From assembly GCA_023897205.1 (NCBI GenBank), contig JAHWDD010000007.1, forward strand, positions 1,426,001 to 1,490,000: a stretch of 64,000 bases of DNA. Direction: 5' to 3'. Shown piece after piece: positions 1-10,676 of the stretch. Every line of letters begins with the position of its first letter. Within the stretch, counting starts at the first letter, position 1. This DNA comes from Exophiala sp. HKRS030. Taxonomy: Eukaryota > Ascomycota > Eurotiomycetes > Chaetothyriales > Herpotrichiellaceae. A program made the position numbers and the translations under genes. The notes under the pieces are model-generated. The model worked only from the letters and a program-made list of their open reading frames with translations. It did not search any database and was not told the DNA's origin.

Positions 1-1
1 G

Positions 2-193
2 GAAAAGAACAGAGTGGAAGAAAAGCAGCGTGCAGCTCGTCGACAACGTGAATCTGCTGGTGAAGAGTGGAAACCCAAATGGTTCGAGAAGAAGTCGGAT
101 CCGATCACGGGCGAGAGCTATTGGGAACATAATGGATTGTATTGGCAGCGACGAGTGGAGCAGGACTGGAGTGGCTGTGACGATATCTTTTAG
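2..193 (+). CDS. Oxysterol-binding protein, C-terminal fragment (partial)
   Basis: Only the last 63 codons are in the window; the frame is open from base 2 to a TAG at 191-193. The fragment starts with a basic helix-like stretch (EEKQRAARRQRES) followed by GEEWKPKWFEKK, then DPITGESYWEHNGLYW and a WSGCDDIF tail. The 'basic helix plus GEEWxPxWF' pattern resembles the C-terminal end of fungal Osh-type lipid-transfer proteins, which exchange sterol or PI4P between membranes. Identification rests on this short tail alone, and the ligand cannot be judged. It converges on the glycosyltransferase gene that ends at 616. Confidence 0.55.
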   Translation, partial: EKNRVEEKQRAARRQRESAGEEWKPKWFEKKSDPITGESYWEHNGLYWQRRVEQDWSGCDDIF

Positions 194-615
194 GGAAAGA
201 CTGATACCACATCCAGTCAAAATGGACAAGGACGACAGTATAGCAAAGAACGAGTCCATCGGAAAACACGAAGGCCGCAGGGAAGGAGCAAGGATGATTA
301 AAAGACGAAGGTGCCCCTACAATTCTCTCGGCTTCATCATCGAATCTTCGCAATGTTTCCTGCCCCTTTGCTCATCCTTCTACAGTTGAAACATTTTTAC
401 TTTTATTTCAGTGCCTGTCTGTCGCAAAGGATCAGTTATCGCAAATGCCTTATACTGCGAGCCAACGACACCTGATGTAGTCGTGACAGGCCGAGATGTT
501 TTGTATGACCGACAAGAGAAGCGCCACTAGTTGCATTGCCCCTCTAGAGAGGGTGTTTGTGACTACTCAAGAACAACCCAGGTCAGCTATCACAGCAATG
601 CCAATACAGACAACA
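194..615. other. Intergenic, convergent 3' ends
   Basis: 422 bp between the 3' end of the oxysterol-binding protein fragment (+) and the 3' end of the glycosyltransferase (-). I see no conserved coding frame; it presumably holds both 3' UTRs. Confidence 0.6.
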
Positions 616-2168
616 CTAGTCCTCTTTGTCAACAACATGTCTGACCTCAAGCTTTGGACTGGCCTCATCTACGATCGCCCTGGTCAACCATGCTTCTGAG
701 CCTAATGTAGCCCAGCAGTACCAGTCAGAAATGAGGTAGAGTCTGTCAACGAGAATAGCAGCCCACAGATATTTCCTCGTGAAAGGGTATTCTTTGGCAA
801 AGGCAAGCAAGCCACGGGCATAGTTGTATGTCTTCCAACCCAGAAGGAATAATCTAGTATCGTCAGTACGAACCAGCCTGCGAACCATGCAGACTTACGC
901 CAGTTGCGGAACTGTCCACGCTGTTTTGTATATTGCCCACAGCCTTACCCACAATAAGATAGGGTTCAGCATTCCCTCGACCATCTTCCGAGCCATGAAT
1001 GGATACGTCCGCCGCATACTTGGGTATCCCGGTTCGTACAGCAAGCAGAGCAAACGGTGCCTCAGTCCACTTCTGTACCATCTCTTCACCTGTCCGACAA
1101 AGCGCGAATCACGCATCAGGGTGGTCCCGACTTCCGCCTCTGGTATCAGTTGGATTCCTAATGTCCATGGTCGAGGTTTTGTCTTTGTAACTTCTTTCTG
1201 ACGGCAAGGCGGGCGCAGTAGATGGTAGAACAAGACCCATCGAGTGAGAAACCCATCATCACCGCTGTTCTGGCGTACACCCATCCAATACTCGTTTGTG
1301 AATGCATGCTGAAATTCAGAGTCTCGCACGATCTCGCCACGGAATAACATGGTGACACCAGAAACACAAAAGTTGGTTCCTCCATCTGCCGCGTATGCAC
1401 TCTGCATGCTGTCATGACGCTTGCCCCTGAGACGCATGGCGGCAACCTCCCATGCAGTGATGACTTTAGAATTCTGTCGACCCTCTGGAAGGTATGAACT
1501 ACGAGGCAGATTCGTCAGGAGAAAGAGATCCGATCATGGGGTCAATCCTGATACTGAGAAAAACTTACAATACTGCACCACCCGAAAGGCCAACGTCTTC
1601 TTTTTGGAATGGAGCCAACAAGTGAACCAAAACATTGTTATGAGGCCAATAGGCGTCATCATCGACAAGGGCGATGATACTGCCTCTGCTAGCATTCACC
1701 CCACGCACAATCTGATCCCGTTTGTGTGCCGCCACCACGGTCAAGACCTGAATTTGGATAGCTCCTTGCAAAGATCGTATCCGGTCGTTTTGCAAGAGTT
1801 TTTCAATTCTGGAAACCTCTGCCTCGGTCGTGACGATGATAATCTCCCCGACACTGTTGCATAGGACGCCGCAGATGCAGTCAGCAAATGTGTCCTCGTG
1901 GTCGACGGTGGGTATCACGACGCTCACATCCGACGGGTGATGTCGTCGTTCTGACGGTTCAGGGATAGGGAATGGTTTGTATTTAGCTCTATTCCGCAAC
2001 GACTCTCGATGTTCAAGAAGGTCCCAGACACTGTCCCCGTCCGTGGCATGTCAGGTCAGCGGAGGGATGGGTGGGTTTCTGTTTCGCTTACACAAAAGAT
2101 ACGAGTATAGCTGGGGCCACCAGACTCGATTTCAGGCTCATTGGAATGCTGCTGATCATGTTCCCCAT
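616..2168 (-). CDS. Processive GT2 family glycosyltransferase (Cps1/hyaluronan-synthase-like)
   Basis: Four exons on the minus strand: 2168-2092, 2030-1569, 1498-899 and 853-616 (1377 nt, 458 aa), with introns of 61, 70 and 45 nt that keep phase. A short N-terminal hydrophobic segment (about residues 13-27) precedes the GT-A domain, which opens with VSVVIPT near residue 61. A metal-binding DDD in ALVDDDAYW lies near residues 149-151, a GDD acceptor motif near 260, and a QVKRW (Q/RxxRW) motif near 317. The last is the mark of processive polysaccharide synthases. The C-terminal part has further hydrophobic, membrane-type segments. The family uses UDP-sugars to extend surface or capsule-like glycans at the plasma membrane; the sugar is unknown here. 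The ATG at 2168 is the only one that joins the long GT2 frame through a good GTAAGC donor. Confidence 0.85.
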
Positions 2169-2722
2169 TATGATAGCTCTGAAATTTCTGTCCATATTGA
2201 TTTATTTTGGGTTTTTCTCCCCTTTCACAGCCACAGAGAGATTTATGTATGTATGATTACTCCAGGCAGGAAAAAGCAACTCGAAATTTTCCTCTTCTTA
2301 TACATGTCTGCAATACGGCGGCGTTTGTCTAAACTTCTGTTTGTTGTGATGTTACATTTGTGGTGCATGCTTTTGGTGTATGATTCACGAAAACCCCTAC
2401 CCTCTCTGGTACAGTTTGTTTTTACAATGTATGTCGAGCAACGAGTCAACGAGATGACTGGCCACGAAGGGGAAACACTGGCTAGGGGTGACTGGTATTC
2501 TGGGACACTTTGAGTTGCAAGAGACAGAGAAAGAGAGGGAAAGTCTTGACTCTTGGTGGACGTGTGATATGTCACCGGGGCTGTGACTACTGCTCAAATG
2601 GAAAGTTATCACCACACTTCACCTCACGATGTCAAGAAGGAGCCCCGATGCTTATGGGATTGTGACTTGATGGAATCATTCAGAGTCATGTCTTTTTTTT
2701 GCTACGATAACTGTGTTTGTCA
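2169..2722. other. Intergenic between glycosyltransferase 5' end and regulator 3' end
   Basis: 554 bp. It contains the glycosyltransferase promoter (minus strand) and the 3' UTR of the regulator gene. Short open frames here show no family features. Confidence 0.6.
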
Positions 2723-5557
2723 TCAATTCCAAGGCATTGAACTCCCTTCTAGATAAAAATCCCATGGTTCATAGATCTGATCTTGTGGATTCCAGGCCGA
2801 CGACGACAGGTGATCCAACTCGGACGATATCCCCAAGAAAGGCGACACGTTGAAGGCGTTCGTGTTAGGTACGAATGCCTGATGATGGTGGCCCAGACCG
2901 AGGTTGAGGTTCACCGTCGAATCCGGTTTGTTGTTATTGTTGTTGTTGCTGTGGTTGGCGGCACTTGGTCTCGAAGTAGATGTAGAGGATGAGACCGCCC
3001 CCGCCGTCGCATCTTGTGCTCTGACATGGGCCTCTCTCGCTTTACCGAGCAGAGTGGCGTACGTGTCTGCCATTGAAGATTGTTCTCCCATCCTCTGAAG
3101 AATTTCGAGTGACTTGTCAAATGCCGCTTGAGCCGAACCAAGTCCACCACCACCACCACCACCTCCTCCTCCTCCTCCTCCTGCACCTCCACCGGCAGAG
3201 TGCGACCCTTGTCTCGTATGTTGAATAGCCAACAGTAGACTTGCGGCCGTGAAAAGATCTGTAAACGACCAAAACCATAGTCCTCCAAGTTAGTGACGCG
3301 ATGCTTTGTAGGAAAACAAAGAAGAGAAACAATGTAGGAAAAGGTAGGAATTTCCTACAATTCATTTCTGCCCACCATGCCCCAGGGAGACCGGTGGCAA
3401 AGTTCTCACTCACAGCTCCGACCAACTTGACGGCGGCGGATTGACACAAGTCGACACTGGTAGAACACAAAACATTGTCGAGCGGTGATAAGCACATTTG
3501 ATCCGTGTCGCTGCCGGAATGGCGGGACGGTCGCCACAAAGAGGCAAATGGTCGATGGATCAAGATTCGTAGATTCAAGAACCTGCGATGGAATTTGTGG
3601 AATTGTGAGCCGAGGACCACATGGTCACCACCACTGAAATCATGAAACAACAAAGGATGTCTTCTTACCTGCACAACAAGACGTTTCTGATCCAGTCAAA
3701 CGAATCATCCTCATCCGCAGCGCGACATTTGAGAAATCCCGGCACATTCTGGTACCAATCGAGTAGCCGTTTATCTAGTCTCACGGCTTCCCCAAACGTC
3801 AGGGCAGGACTTTCGTTTCCACAAGCACCATTGTTGGCCGTATTCGTGGTCGTGTTCGTGGTATGACAGGAAGAATTTTGGGGATACAATGTGCGCTGGA
3901 CATCCTTCATGATGGCACAGAATTTGGCCACCTGGACAAAAAAGGCCGTTCTCGATCTGGCGCGAGGAGGGTGCGCCGCGTAGCCGTGGGCGGTGATGTA
4001 TTCGTCGTCGAGATCCGTTGGAGCGGTCACGTTCAAGTCGTCCGGAATGGCCGTCGGCCGTCCCAAGTTGAGTGCGAGGTGACTAGAAACAAAAAGAAGT
4101 GAGCGAGACGACAATACCAAAAGCAAAATCAAGATTGACTCCATAGGGAGGGTGTGCTGTATTTTGAACACATACGAGTCGAGAACGATACAGACGTGCC
4201 AACAACGTCTCCTAACTTCCAACACTATGGCGTTGTATTGCCCAGGGGGCGGGTTGACGTGAGCCCCAATCATCATCGCGATGCGGATGGCCAACCCGAT
4301 GGCATTCCAATTCTCGTTGGTCCGGTTGGTGAATTGATAGTAGAGTCCCTCTAGCAGGAGAAGTTGCAAGGTTTGCAGCTTGGGTTTGGCCAGGTTCTGA
4401 ACGGACGACCTGCCCCGTGCGTGCGCAAAGTACTCATCGCTGGCTGTCGTCTCGTCGCCAAAGACTTGGCCGAAACGAATGCCGAGGGCAAAGACCAAAT
4501 GGAGCAGGGCGAGCCATTCCTCGTCCGGCCGTACCGTCGCGTCCCACGTCTTCTCGTACTGAACCTGAAAGGTCGGCCTGTGTAAGAAAGGGTAGAGCAC
4601 GTGGACGTGGCGAAAATACGACGCGACCAGCTCGTCGGCCAGAGGTCTGGACGGTCGGAGACCATGATGAAGGTTCGACGTGTTTGACCTGTCCGTGTTG
4701 CCGCCGTCGAGAGTGGGATGCAGCCTGTTGGTCGTCGTCATGGACGGTGACGTCGTCGTCTGTCCGGTTTCGATCGAATGTTGCATGGCCTGGATGTACG
4801 ACAGGGTAGACGAACCTCCGTAAAAGTCGGACGGTTCATCTTGTCTTTCAAACGACGTGTCAGGCTCTGACGGAGGAGCCTCTGGGAACGATGATGTCGC
4901 CGTACCGCCACCGTTGGCGGACGTGGACTGATTCAAGAGCTGCGGCCCAGTATTGTTCAAAGAGCGATTCGAGCTTGCTGACTGCTGACCCATGCTGGAT
5001 ATCCCCGTCCATGCAGAAGAATTCATGGTACGGGATTGGGAATCCCTTTGTCGGCGACCGTCGAATTCACTTGACCCAAGCTCGGAAAAACGTGATACGG
5101 GATCGTTGTTGGTCTGTTCAGCAGCAGGCTGACCAAAAGTATCTGGCTCTTGACCGTACCTGTAAGTTGCCATCGAGGGAGGGTTGTTGCACTGGTTGGT
5201 GTTGTCGACTGGACCTCCCAAGTGTGTGTCAGCCTCATTCGCGGCTTCGGCTCGACGTCGAAGTTTCGAAATGTAGCTGTGCACAGTTTTCAAGGTTTAG
5301 TATATGTACATGTACACAGGGTCAAAGTATGGTGATGAATCCTACTCCCTTGAAACTTTTACCATCTGACTCGCATCTTGATAGACACAGTCGTGGAAGC
5401 CACGCACGCACGGAGAGCACGTCGGTCTCACACCATCGCATCGAGTCTTGCGTGAGCGACACGGAAGGCAGGCCAAACCTACCCGTCTCCGCTTGTGACG
5501 AGTATCTCGATTGGTCTCTTGACCTGTTTGCGATTCTGATTGTTGCATGGAGAGCAT
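2723..5557 (-). CDS. Zn2Cys6 transcription factor with fungal-specific MHR domain (regulator 1)
   Basis: Five exons: 5557-5346, 5276-4176, 4082-3669, 3582-3359 and 3258-2723 (2487 nt, 828 aa). The Zn2Cys6 cluster has Cys at 30, 33, 40, 47, 50 and 57, with a basic run RHKRRR just before it. A short linker (YISKLRRRAEAA) follows, then a Ser/Asn/Thr-rich stretch and a fungal_trans domain that includes LYPFLHRPTFQVQYE and HLALNLGRPTAIP. The C-terminal exon carries a run of about 13 Gly, a short poly-Asn run and an acidic/aromatic end, as expected for an activation region. Upstream frame without ATG was excluded; the first in-frame ATG is at 5557. Two introns use the donor GTAGGA. It is the leftmost cluster gene and a candidate pathway regulator, acting in the nucleus on CGG-type sites. 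Confidence 0.88.
3143..3181 (-). repeat. Trinucleotide repeat encoding poly-Gly
   Basis: A run of CCA/CCT triplets on the plus strand reads as consecutive GGN codons on the minus strand inside regulator 1. It gives about 13 Gly in a row and is a likely site of length variation between strains. Confidence 0.7.
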
Positions 5558-5810
5558 TGTTCCACGCAAAGTGAAAGGGGGAGTTTGCTGATTGCTGGAA
5601 GCACCCCGATAAGCCACTTCACATGGACGAAGACGATGATGGCTCTATGCAGTAGCGAATACGATTTGATAATTGATCTGCGTCAAAACACGTAGACTCA
5701 GACTGGAGGTAAGGTTCACGCTGGCCGGTCCCGACAATCAGGAAGCGAGGAAGAACGATTCATCGACATCGAGATTGACATGCTGCTGGGATGAAAGCGT
5801 TCAAACCCCA

Positions 5811-5838
5811 GGTATGAGGTATGAGGTATGAGGTATGG
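5811..5838. repeat. Tandem 7-bp repeat (GGTATGA x4)
   Basis: Four direct copies of GGTATGA, the last ending in GG, lie in the promoter region of regulator 1. Confidence 0.8.
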
Positions 5839-6346
5839 GGGACCCCGGGGTAAAGCTCGCAAGGTCTGAGCCTCCCCACAAGGAGTCCCTGATAGGAAGA
5901 ACAGCATTAGAAATAACGCGTGGACTCCCTCCCTGAGCGAAAGACCCTTTAATGGGGCGCCCGCTACCCAGAGACAGAGGCTGGGCATTTGGGTAATGGT
6001 TCTGTAGCCATGGTGGTAACACTAGAAATCATCGTCAACACTACTCCGTACTGTGCATCCCGGTTATCATCAAACAAAAGCAGGGACAAAATCACAAAGT
6101 CTAGGGGAGACGGTGAATTATTGCTAATAGTCGCTGGAACACCTTCGCTCGACCACGAGCACTTTGAAAGGCCATGCGATCCTAGGCCAACTCTGTCCTC
6201 GGAACAAGGTCGCAACTATCGGAATTTTGGCGGCGCCATATGCTCAAGGACCCGTTGGCTCTAACCTCGTCTGCGGCAAGCGATCGCCACTGGTTTCTAC
6301 CCAAATCCCGGCTCAAAGGGGAGAGCTCTTGCCGAATTGCCGAGTT

Positions 6347-6357
6347 GTACTCCGTAC
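6347..6357. repeat. Palindromic GTACTCCGTAC motif
   Basis: One copy of a near-palindromic 11-mer that recurs in intergenic DNA across this window; a shorter copy lies at 6042-6051. Confidence 0.6.
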
Positions 6358-6790
6358 TTTGTAAGAACTCATTATTTGATGAGTGGCGAAGGCGACGCTT
6401 GCTGTAGAGAAAGGCCCAGGCCCGGATGACTGGCAGCTGTAGGATGTGTTTACTCTCTGCATTCACAAGTCCCACCTTGGCCAGGATCGAAGTAGTTGAG
6501 AAGACCATCGACCAACAACTAACTCTAGGCGAGCTGATTTTGATGACACGAAGAAGCATGCTGTCATGAATCGAAGAAGTAAATAAATTGCACTGTACTT
6601 TGTGGGTAGCCAAACTATACAGGATAAAGAAACAAGGCTCAACTCAAGGACGACTCTGTCATAACCATAGGTGAGTACTCGTACTGGTATGGGGCAATAT
6701 CTTGCAGACAATCTACCGTTCCACTCTCTCATGGCGTTGTTACCACCTAACACCTGCTCGCAAAACCAGGAAGGCGCTGAGACACCCCCA

Positions 6791-8281
6791 TTAGAGCTTG
6801 CCATTTGGTCTCTCCACAACATGATTCGAGGTAAGTTGGCTGTGGGCGCTTTGAAGAAGAGCTAGAGTATTGATTGTCAGATCATGCCCCTTGTCAAGAT
6901 CAGAGACTTACCCTCAATGTTGTCAAGGAAATGCTGTTCGGGATCATGATCCCATAAGAACGTTTGGGTGGCCGCATCTCCCAGCAGGTCGGGATTGTCA
7001 CCACCTTGTGACACGGAACCGAATTTCTGGTCCCTGGCTTGCTGTTCAGGACCGTCGTGAAGATGGAGTGCCTTTCCCGTCACTCCACTCTGCAGCATAA
7101 TGAACTCTGACCTGGATTTCCGGGCCAATTCATAAGCCTTGAGGAGTGCGGGAAGATCGTTGGGTTTCTTGACGCGATCAATGGCGAGGTGGAGGACTGC
7201 AACGTCTTCGACAGCTTGGGCGGCACCTTGTGCATTGTAGGGCAACATCGGATGGCAAGCGTCGCCAAGCAGGACCAGCTTACCCAGTATCCATGTCGGC
7301 AAGGGGTCGTGTTGGCACAAGCGCCACTCCAAGACGTTGTCCTCGGGGATCAAGTCGAGCAACTTTTGTAATCGACCCGTGTCCCAGTCTGCAAAGTTCT
7401 CGAGCACCCTTTGTTTCGAAGCTTTCGCAGTCCACGACTCTTCCGAAATGTCGGTGTCGGGATGGCACAAGACCTACAGTAGATGTGGAGTTAGTTAATC
7501 TTTCACCAGTTCGGAACGAGGAGGGAATGTGTGTTTACCATATTGTAGAGTTGGCCATGGCGGATTGGATAGGCTTGGACATGTCTACCGCCTCCCATCC
7601 ACCGTGTGGCGACTCTCTCTGTGACAAATTCACGCAGTTCGGGATCGTTGATCTCGTCAAGTGGTATGCATGCCCTGTAAGCAGCGTCTCCGGTCGGAGT
7701 AGCCTTATCTACCATTCCAAGGTAGTCGTATATAAGCCTTCGACATGTAGATTTCATCCCTGATGCTAGGTTAGACCCACTTTGCCTGACGGTGTCTTTC
7801 CTTCTCTCTCCTACTTACCGTCGGCCCCGACTATCAAATCTGCTCGTAGAGTTATCCCGTCGCTCAGTGTCACAGACGGGGCGAAAAAGTCGACGGCCGT
7901 GACCATACTGTTGACTCGAAGTTCCGACACGGTGGCGGCGTCCTCCAGGAGAACCTTGTGGATGTCCGCTCGGTGTGCCACGTACTGAGGCGCCCCGTGA
8001 AGCTCTTCAACCCGAGGCATGAGAGGTGCAGCGCCGAGAAACTCCCCTTTCTCCCATCGCCTCAAGCTGATCTGGGACAGCACGTCAATGTGCTTGCGTA
8101 TCTCCGCGTCATGACCCCAGCGACTCAAGAGTCGTGTCAGATTGGGCGAACATGTCAGGCCGGCACCGACCTCAGAGATAGCAGGCGCCGCTTCCAGTAC
8201 GGTGACTTTGTGTCCAGAGCGGCCCAACAGGCCCGCCAAAGCCAGCCCTGCGATGCCCGCGCCAACAATGATGATCTCCAT
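6791..8281 (-). CDS. FAD-dependent aromatic monooxygenase (salicylate 1-hydroxylase-like)
   Basis: Four exons: 8281-7819, 7759-7539, 7473-6912 and 6861-6791 (1317 nt, 438 aa, the usual length of this family). The N-terminus is a Rossmann FAD site, VGAGIAGLALAGLLGRSG, at residues 6-23. The LIVGADG (DG) motif lies near 150 and the second FAD motif LLGDACHPMLPYNAQGA near 298-314. The family uses NAD(P)H and O2 to hydroxylate an ortho-hydroxybenzoate at the carboxylated carbon, releasing CO2 (salicylate to catechol). The exact substrate is not readable from sequence; 6-hydroxynicotinate- or mellein-type relatives share the fold. The short last exon was placed from a clean GTAAGT..CTGAC..CTAG intron. 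It lies between regulator 1 and amidohydrolase A on the same strand. Confidence 0.88.
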
Positions 8282-9086
8282 GGTGAATAGGTTTCGATTT
8301 CAACTGATTTGTTGGAGGAGGGGGGATCTTGGATACTCAAAGAATTTCAAATCGATCTTGATTCATTGAAAAAAAAGCATGAAACTTGGCTACAAATAAA
8401 GTACTCTTGGAATTGAAGTTTGTAAAAGGCGGAAGGAATTTGAACGTTCAACATCCTGTACATCCGCTCCGATCCAATAGCCAATAGATGTTCTAGAGCA
8501 AAGCCTGTTAGGTTGAAGAACGGCACATGCAACCAAATCTAGCTTGAATCTCCGTTTCACCTTTGGGATCGTTCTGTCTGGCCCAGCCGAGACCGGATGA
8601 TGATGATGACTACTGGAACGGCAAAAGCATTGGATGCTTCCCCAGCTGTCTTACCGGAACACGTCCGGCATTCTTTCCCGAGCATTATCGCGGTGCTTCT
8701 ATCCACATCCCAACCGGAGGCCGTTTGAGAACCTCATGCTTGCATCTTTTCGGCTCCTCTGCCATCTGTCGCGCTCTTCGTCCCAGTCCCGGAGGTAGCA
8801 CATGGTGTAGGAGTCACACCTAGGGCCTCGATCCCGTCTCGGTATTTCCCCCAACGGAGAAAAGCTGAAGTAGATGAGAGTGCGGCTCAACGGTCTAGAC
8901 GACGGAACAAAGCAACCATTGGCATTATGAGTGGTTGGGCATAGTTGAGTGACCATGACTGAGAGAGTATATTTCCGTGAGCACTGTTGGGTGAACAATC
9001 TGGGACAACCATAGTTTGAATTTAGCACCCTGATAGTCGAGGATTCGTGCTGCGATCTATCCAATATCTATACAGATTTTCGTTTT
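8282..9086. other. Intergenic: FMO promoter
   Basis: 805 bp. It contains a CGG-N7-CCG element at 8655-8667 (CGGAAC with CCG opposite) and another CGGAAC at 8903-8908, possible Zn2Cys6 contacts. No supported gene. Confidence 0.5.
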
Positions 9087-10126
9087 CTACTGCTTCGAAA
9101 ACATGGGCAGGATTTTCTGGGCGTTTTCAGAATTTATCATGTCTCGAATCTTGTCCGAGACTGGATACCCTTCCCATCCGTCATTCATTCGAAGAATGCC
9201 TGGTCTACGGGCATAAGGATAGTCGCTCCCGTACAGAATATGATCTTGGGGGATAAAACCTAGCAATGTATTTAGGGTGTTTTCGTGACCGGCCATGGCT
9301 AAGTCGTAATAGAAGCTCTTCATGTCGTCCCAAATCTCCTGTGCCGGCTTGTGCAGCGGCGACGCCGGGAAGATTTCCATGAAGCTAGCCCGTGCAGCGA
9401 GGTAAGGGAGTGTGCCTCCTGCGTGAGACAAGATGACCTTACAGTTCGGAAAATCGCGCTTTGTATTTGTAAAGATGAGGTCGAGGGCAGTGCGGGTTGT
9501 TTCGTGGGGAAACTCGGAAATGCTGGTCACGAGCGTGGCGGGAAACGGTGTTGTGTCTTTGGGCGCACATGGATGAATAAAGACAACCGCCTTGAGTTCG
9601 TCGAGGACCTTCCATAGCGGACGGAACGACTCGTGGCCCAAGTATCGATTTTCGTCGTTGCCGTAGCGGGTGAAGAGCGTGATGCCTTCGGCCTTCAGCA
9701 CGGTCAAAGCATACTTGGCCTCTTCGATGGCTCCGTCAATGTCTGTTGGCGGAGGAATAGTCGCAAAGAAACCTATCTTTCCAGGCCGACTATCTCGTAG
9801 CTCGGCAGTCCACTCATTGACACGGCGTGCCATGTCTCGTGCCTTTGGTGGCTCGAAGAAGCCAACACCAGGAGTGGTCAAGGACAAGACGGTTGTAGTG
9901 GTGCCGACATCACCCATAAACGCCTCGGTCAATTCGAGGCTCCACGGCAAAGGCTTGGGAAGCACATTGGCCTTTTGGACCTCTTTGGTATATGTCAGGA
10001 GGTGTGACGATCCAATGGAAACTTAAAAGTCTGCAACGTACCTTCAAGCCAGAAAGGTGGCACTGGATGATGATGTACGTCGACCTTGGCCCTTGAGCTC
10101 GTCGAGTATTTTGGCTTATAATCCAT
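9087..10126 (-). CDS. Amidohydrolase-2 / ACMSD-like decarboxylase (amidohydrolase A)
   Basis: Two exons: 10126-10042 (85 nt) and 9982-9087 (981 nt, 326 aa). It is a TIM-barrel metal enzyme of the amidohydrolase_2 family. The N-terminal metal motif VDVHHHP (HxH = H18, H20), an internal His in FIHPCAP, the catalytic-type His in LSHAGGTLPY and the metal Asp in YGSDYPYA are all present. Characterised relatives (ACMSD, gamma-resorcylate, 5-carboxyvanillate, salicylate and 6-methylsalicylate decarboxylases) remove a carboxylate non-oxidatively from an aromatic or semialdehyde acid. Its close paralogue is at 21165-22224, with the same 28-codon first exon. It is divergent from the MFS gene at 10677, sharing a 550-bp promoter. 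Confidence 0.9.
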
Positions 10127-10676
10127 GAAGATTGATAATCAGGAGTCAATTAGTTGAAGATAGGCACGAGTCTTTCTGCAGTACGTCTGGAAAGAATTGG
10201 GATATCAGAAACCAACGTAAAGAGCCGAGGCCACCACTGTGTAAATATGCTAAGAATTTTCAACGCCTGTTTAGATGAGGTGTTGCTGATTGTTGAGCCC
10301 CTCGCGCCGGCACCGGGATGTGCGCGGCTGGTCCAACCGGGGCCAACCTATGTCTCCATCATGAAAGAAAAACAAGGTCCGGAACAAACCTGGAGAATAA
10401 GAAATACCTTCCAATCCCGCATTTTCGGGATCCCTTGCCGGGGCACCCGCACGAGGGTCGTTTGCTCTAGCTGTATCTCCCCGGACCAACCCCAACCTGT
10501 TATCTCCCCCCGCCACCGCTCCAGGTTCGGGTTCGACGTAGAAGTAAGACGGGATGTTATCTATTCCAGCAAAATCCATGAAGCCCTGATACATCTCCTG
10601 ACTATATATATTACCCACTCCGAGTCACACCACCTTTTGAAGTTTCCACCCCGAAAACCCAACAGCAGAGAAAAAA
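10127..10676. promoter_or_regulatory. Bidirectional promoter between amidohydrolase A and MFS gene
   Basis: 550 bp between divergent start codons. It contains TATATATA at 10603-10610 (about 67 bp before the MFS ATG) and a CGGAAC at 10380-10385. Open frames inside it show no family features. Confidence 0.5.
10603..10610 (+). promoter_or_regulatory. TATA box of the DAL5-type MFS gene
   Basis: TATATATA lies 67 bp upstream of the ATG at 10677, a suitable distance for a fungal core promoter. Confidence 0.45.

Larger units (their letters stand above)
5558..6790. other. Intergenic: regulator 1 promoter and FMO 3' region
   Basis: 1233 bp. It holds a short tandem repeat at 5811-5838, GTACTCCGTAC-type palindromes at 6042-6051 and 6347-6357, and two CGGAA motifs (6200-6205 and 6220-6224). 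No coding frame here looks real. Confidence 0.55.

Noticed and set aside
2071..2256. Hydrophobic plus-strand frame that looks like membrane helices
   Set aside because: Lies opposite exon 1 and the promoter of the GT2 gene; short and without an associated exon.
5811..5838. GGTATGA repeats considered as a regulatory array or CRISPR-like repeat
   Set aside because: Only four head-to-tail 7-mers with no spacers, in a eukaryotic genome; a simple repeat explains it.
10271..10618. Minus-strand frame of 115 codons in the same promoter
   Set aside because: No motifs and low-complexity runs; lies between two well-supported divergent starts.
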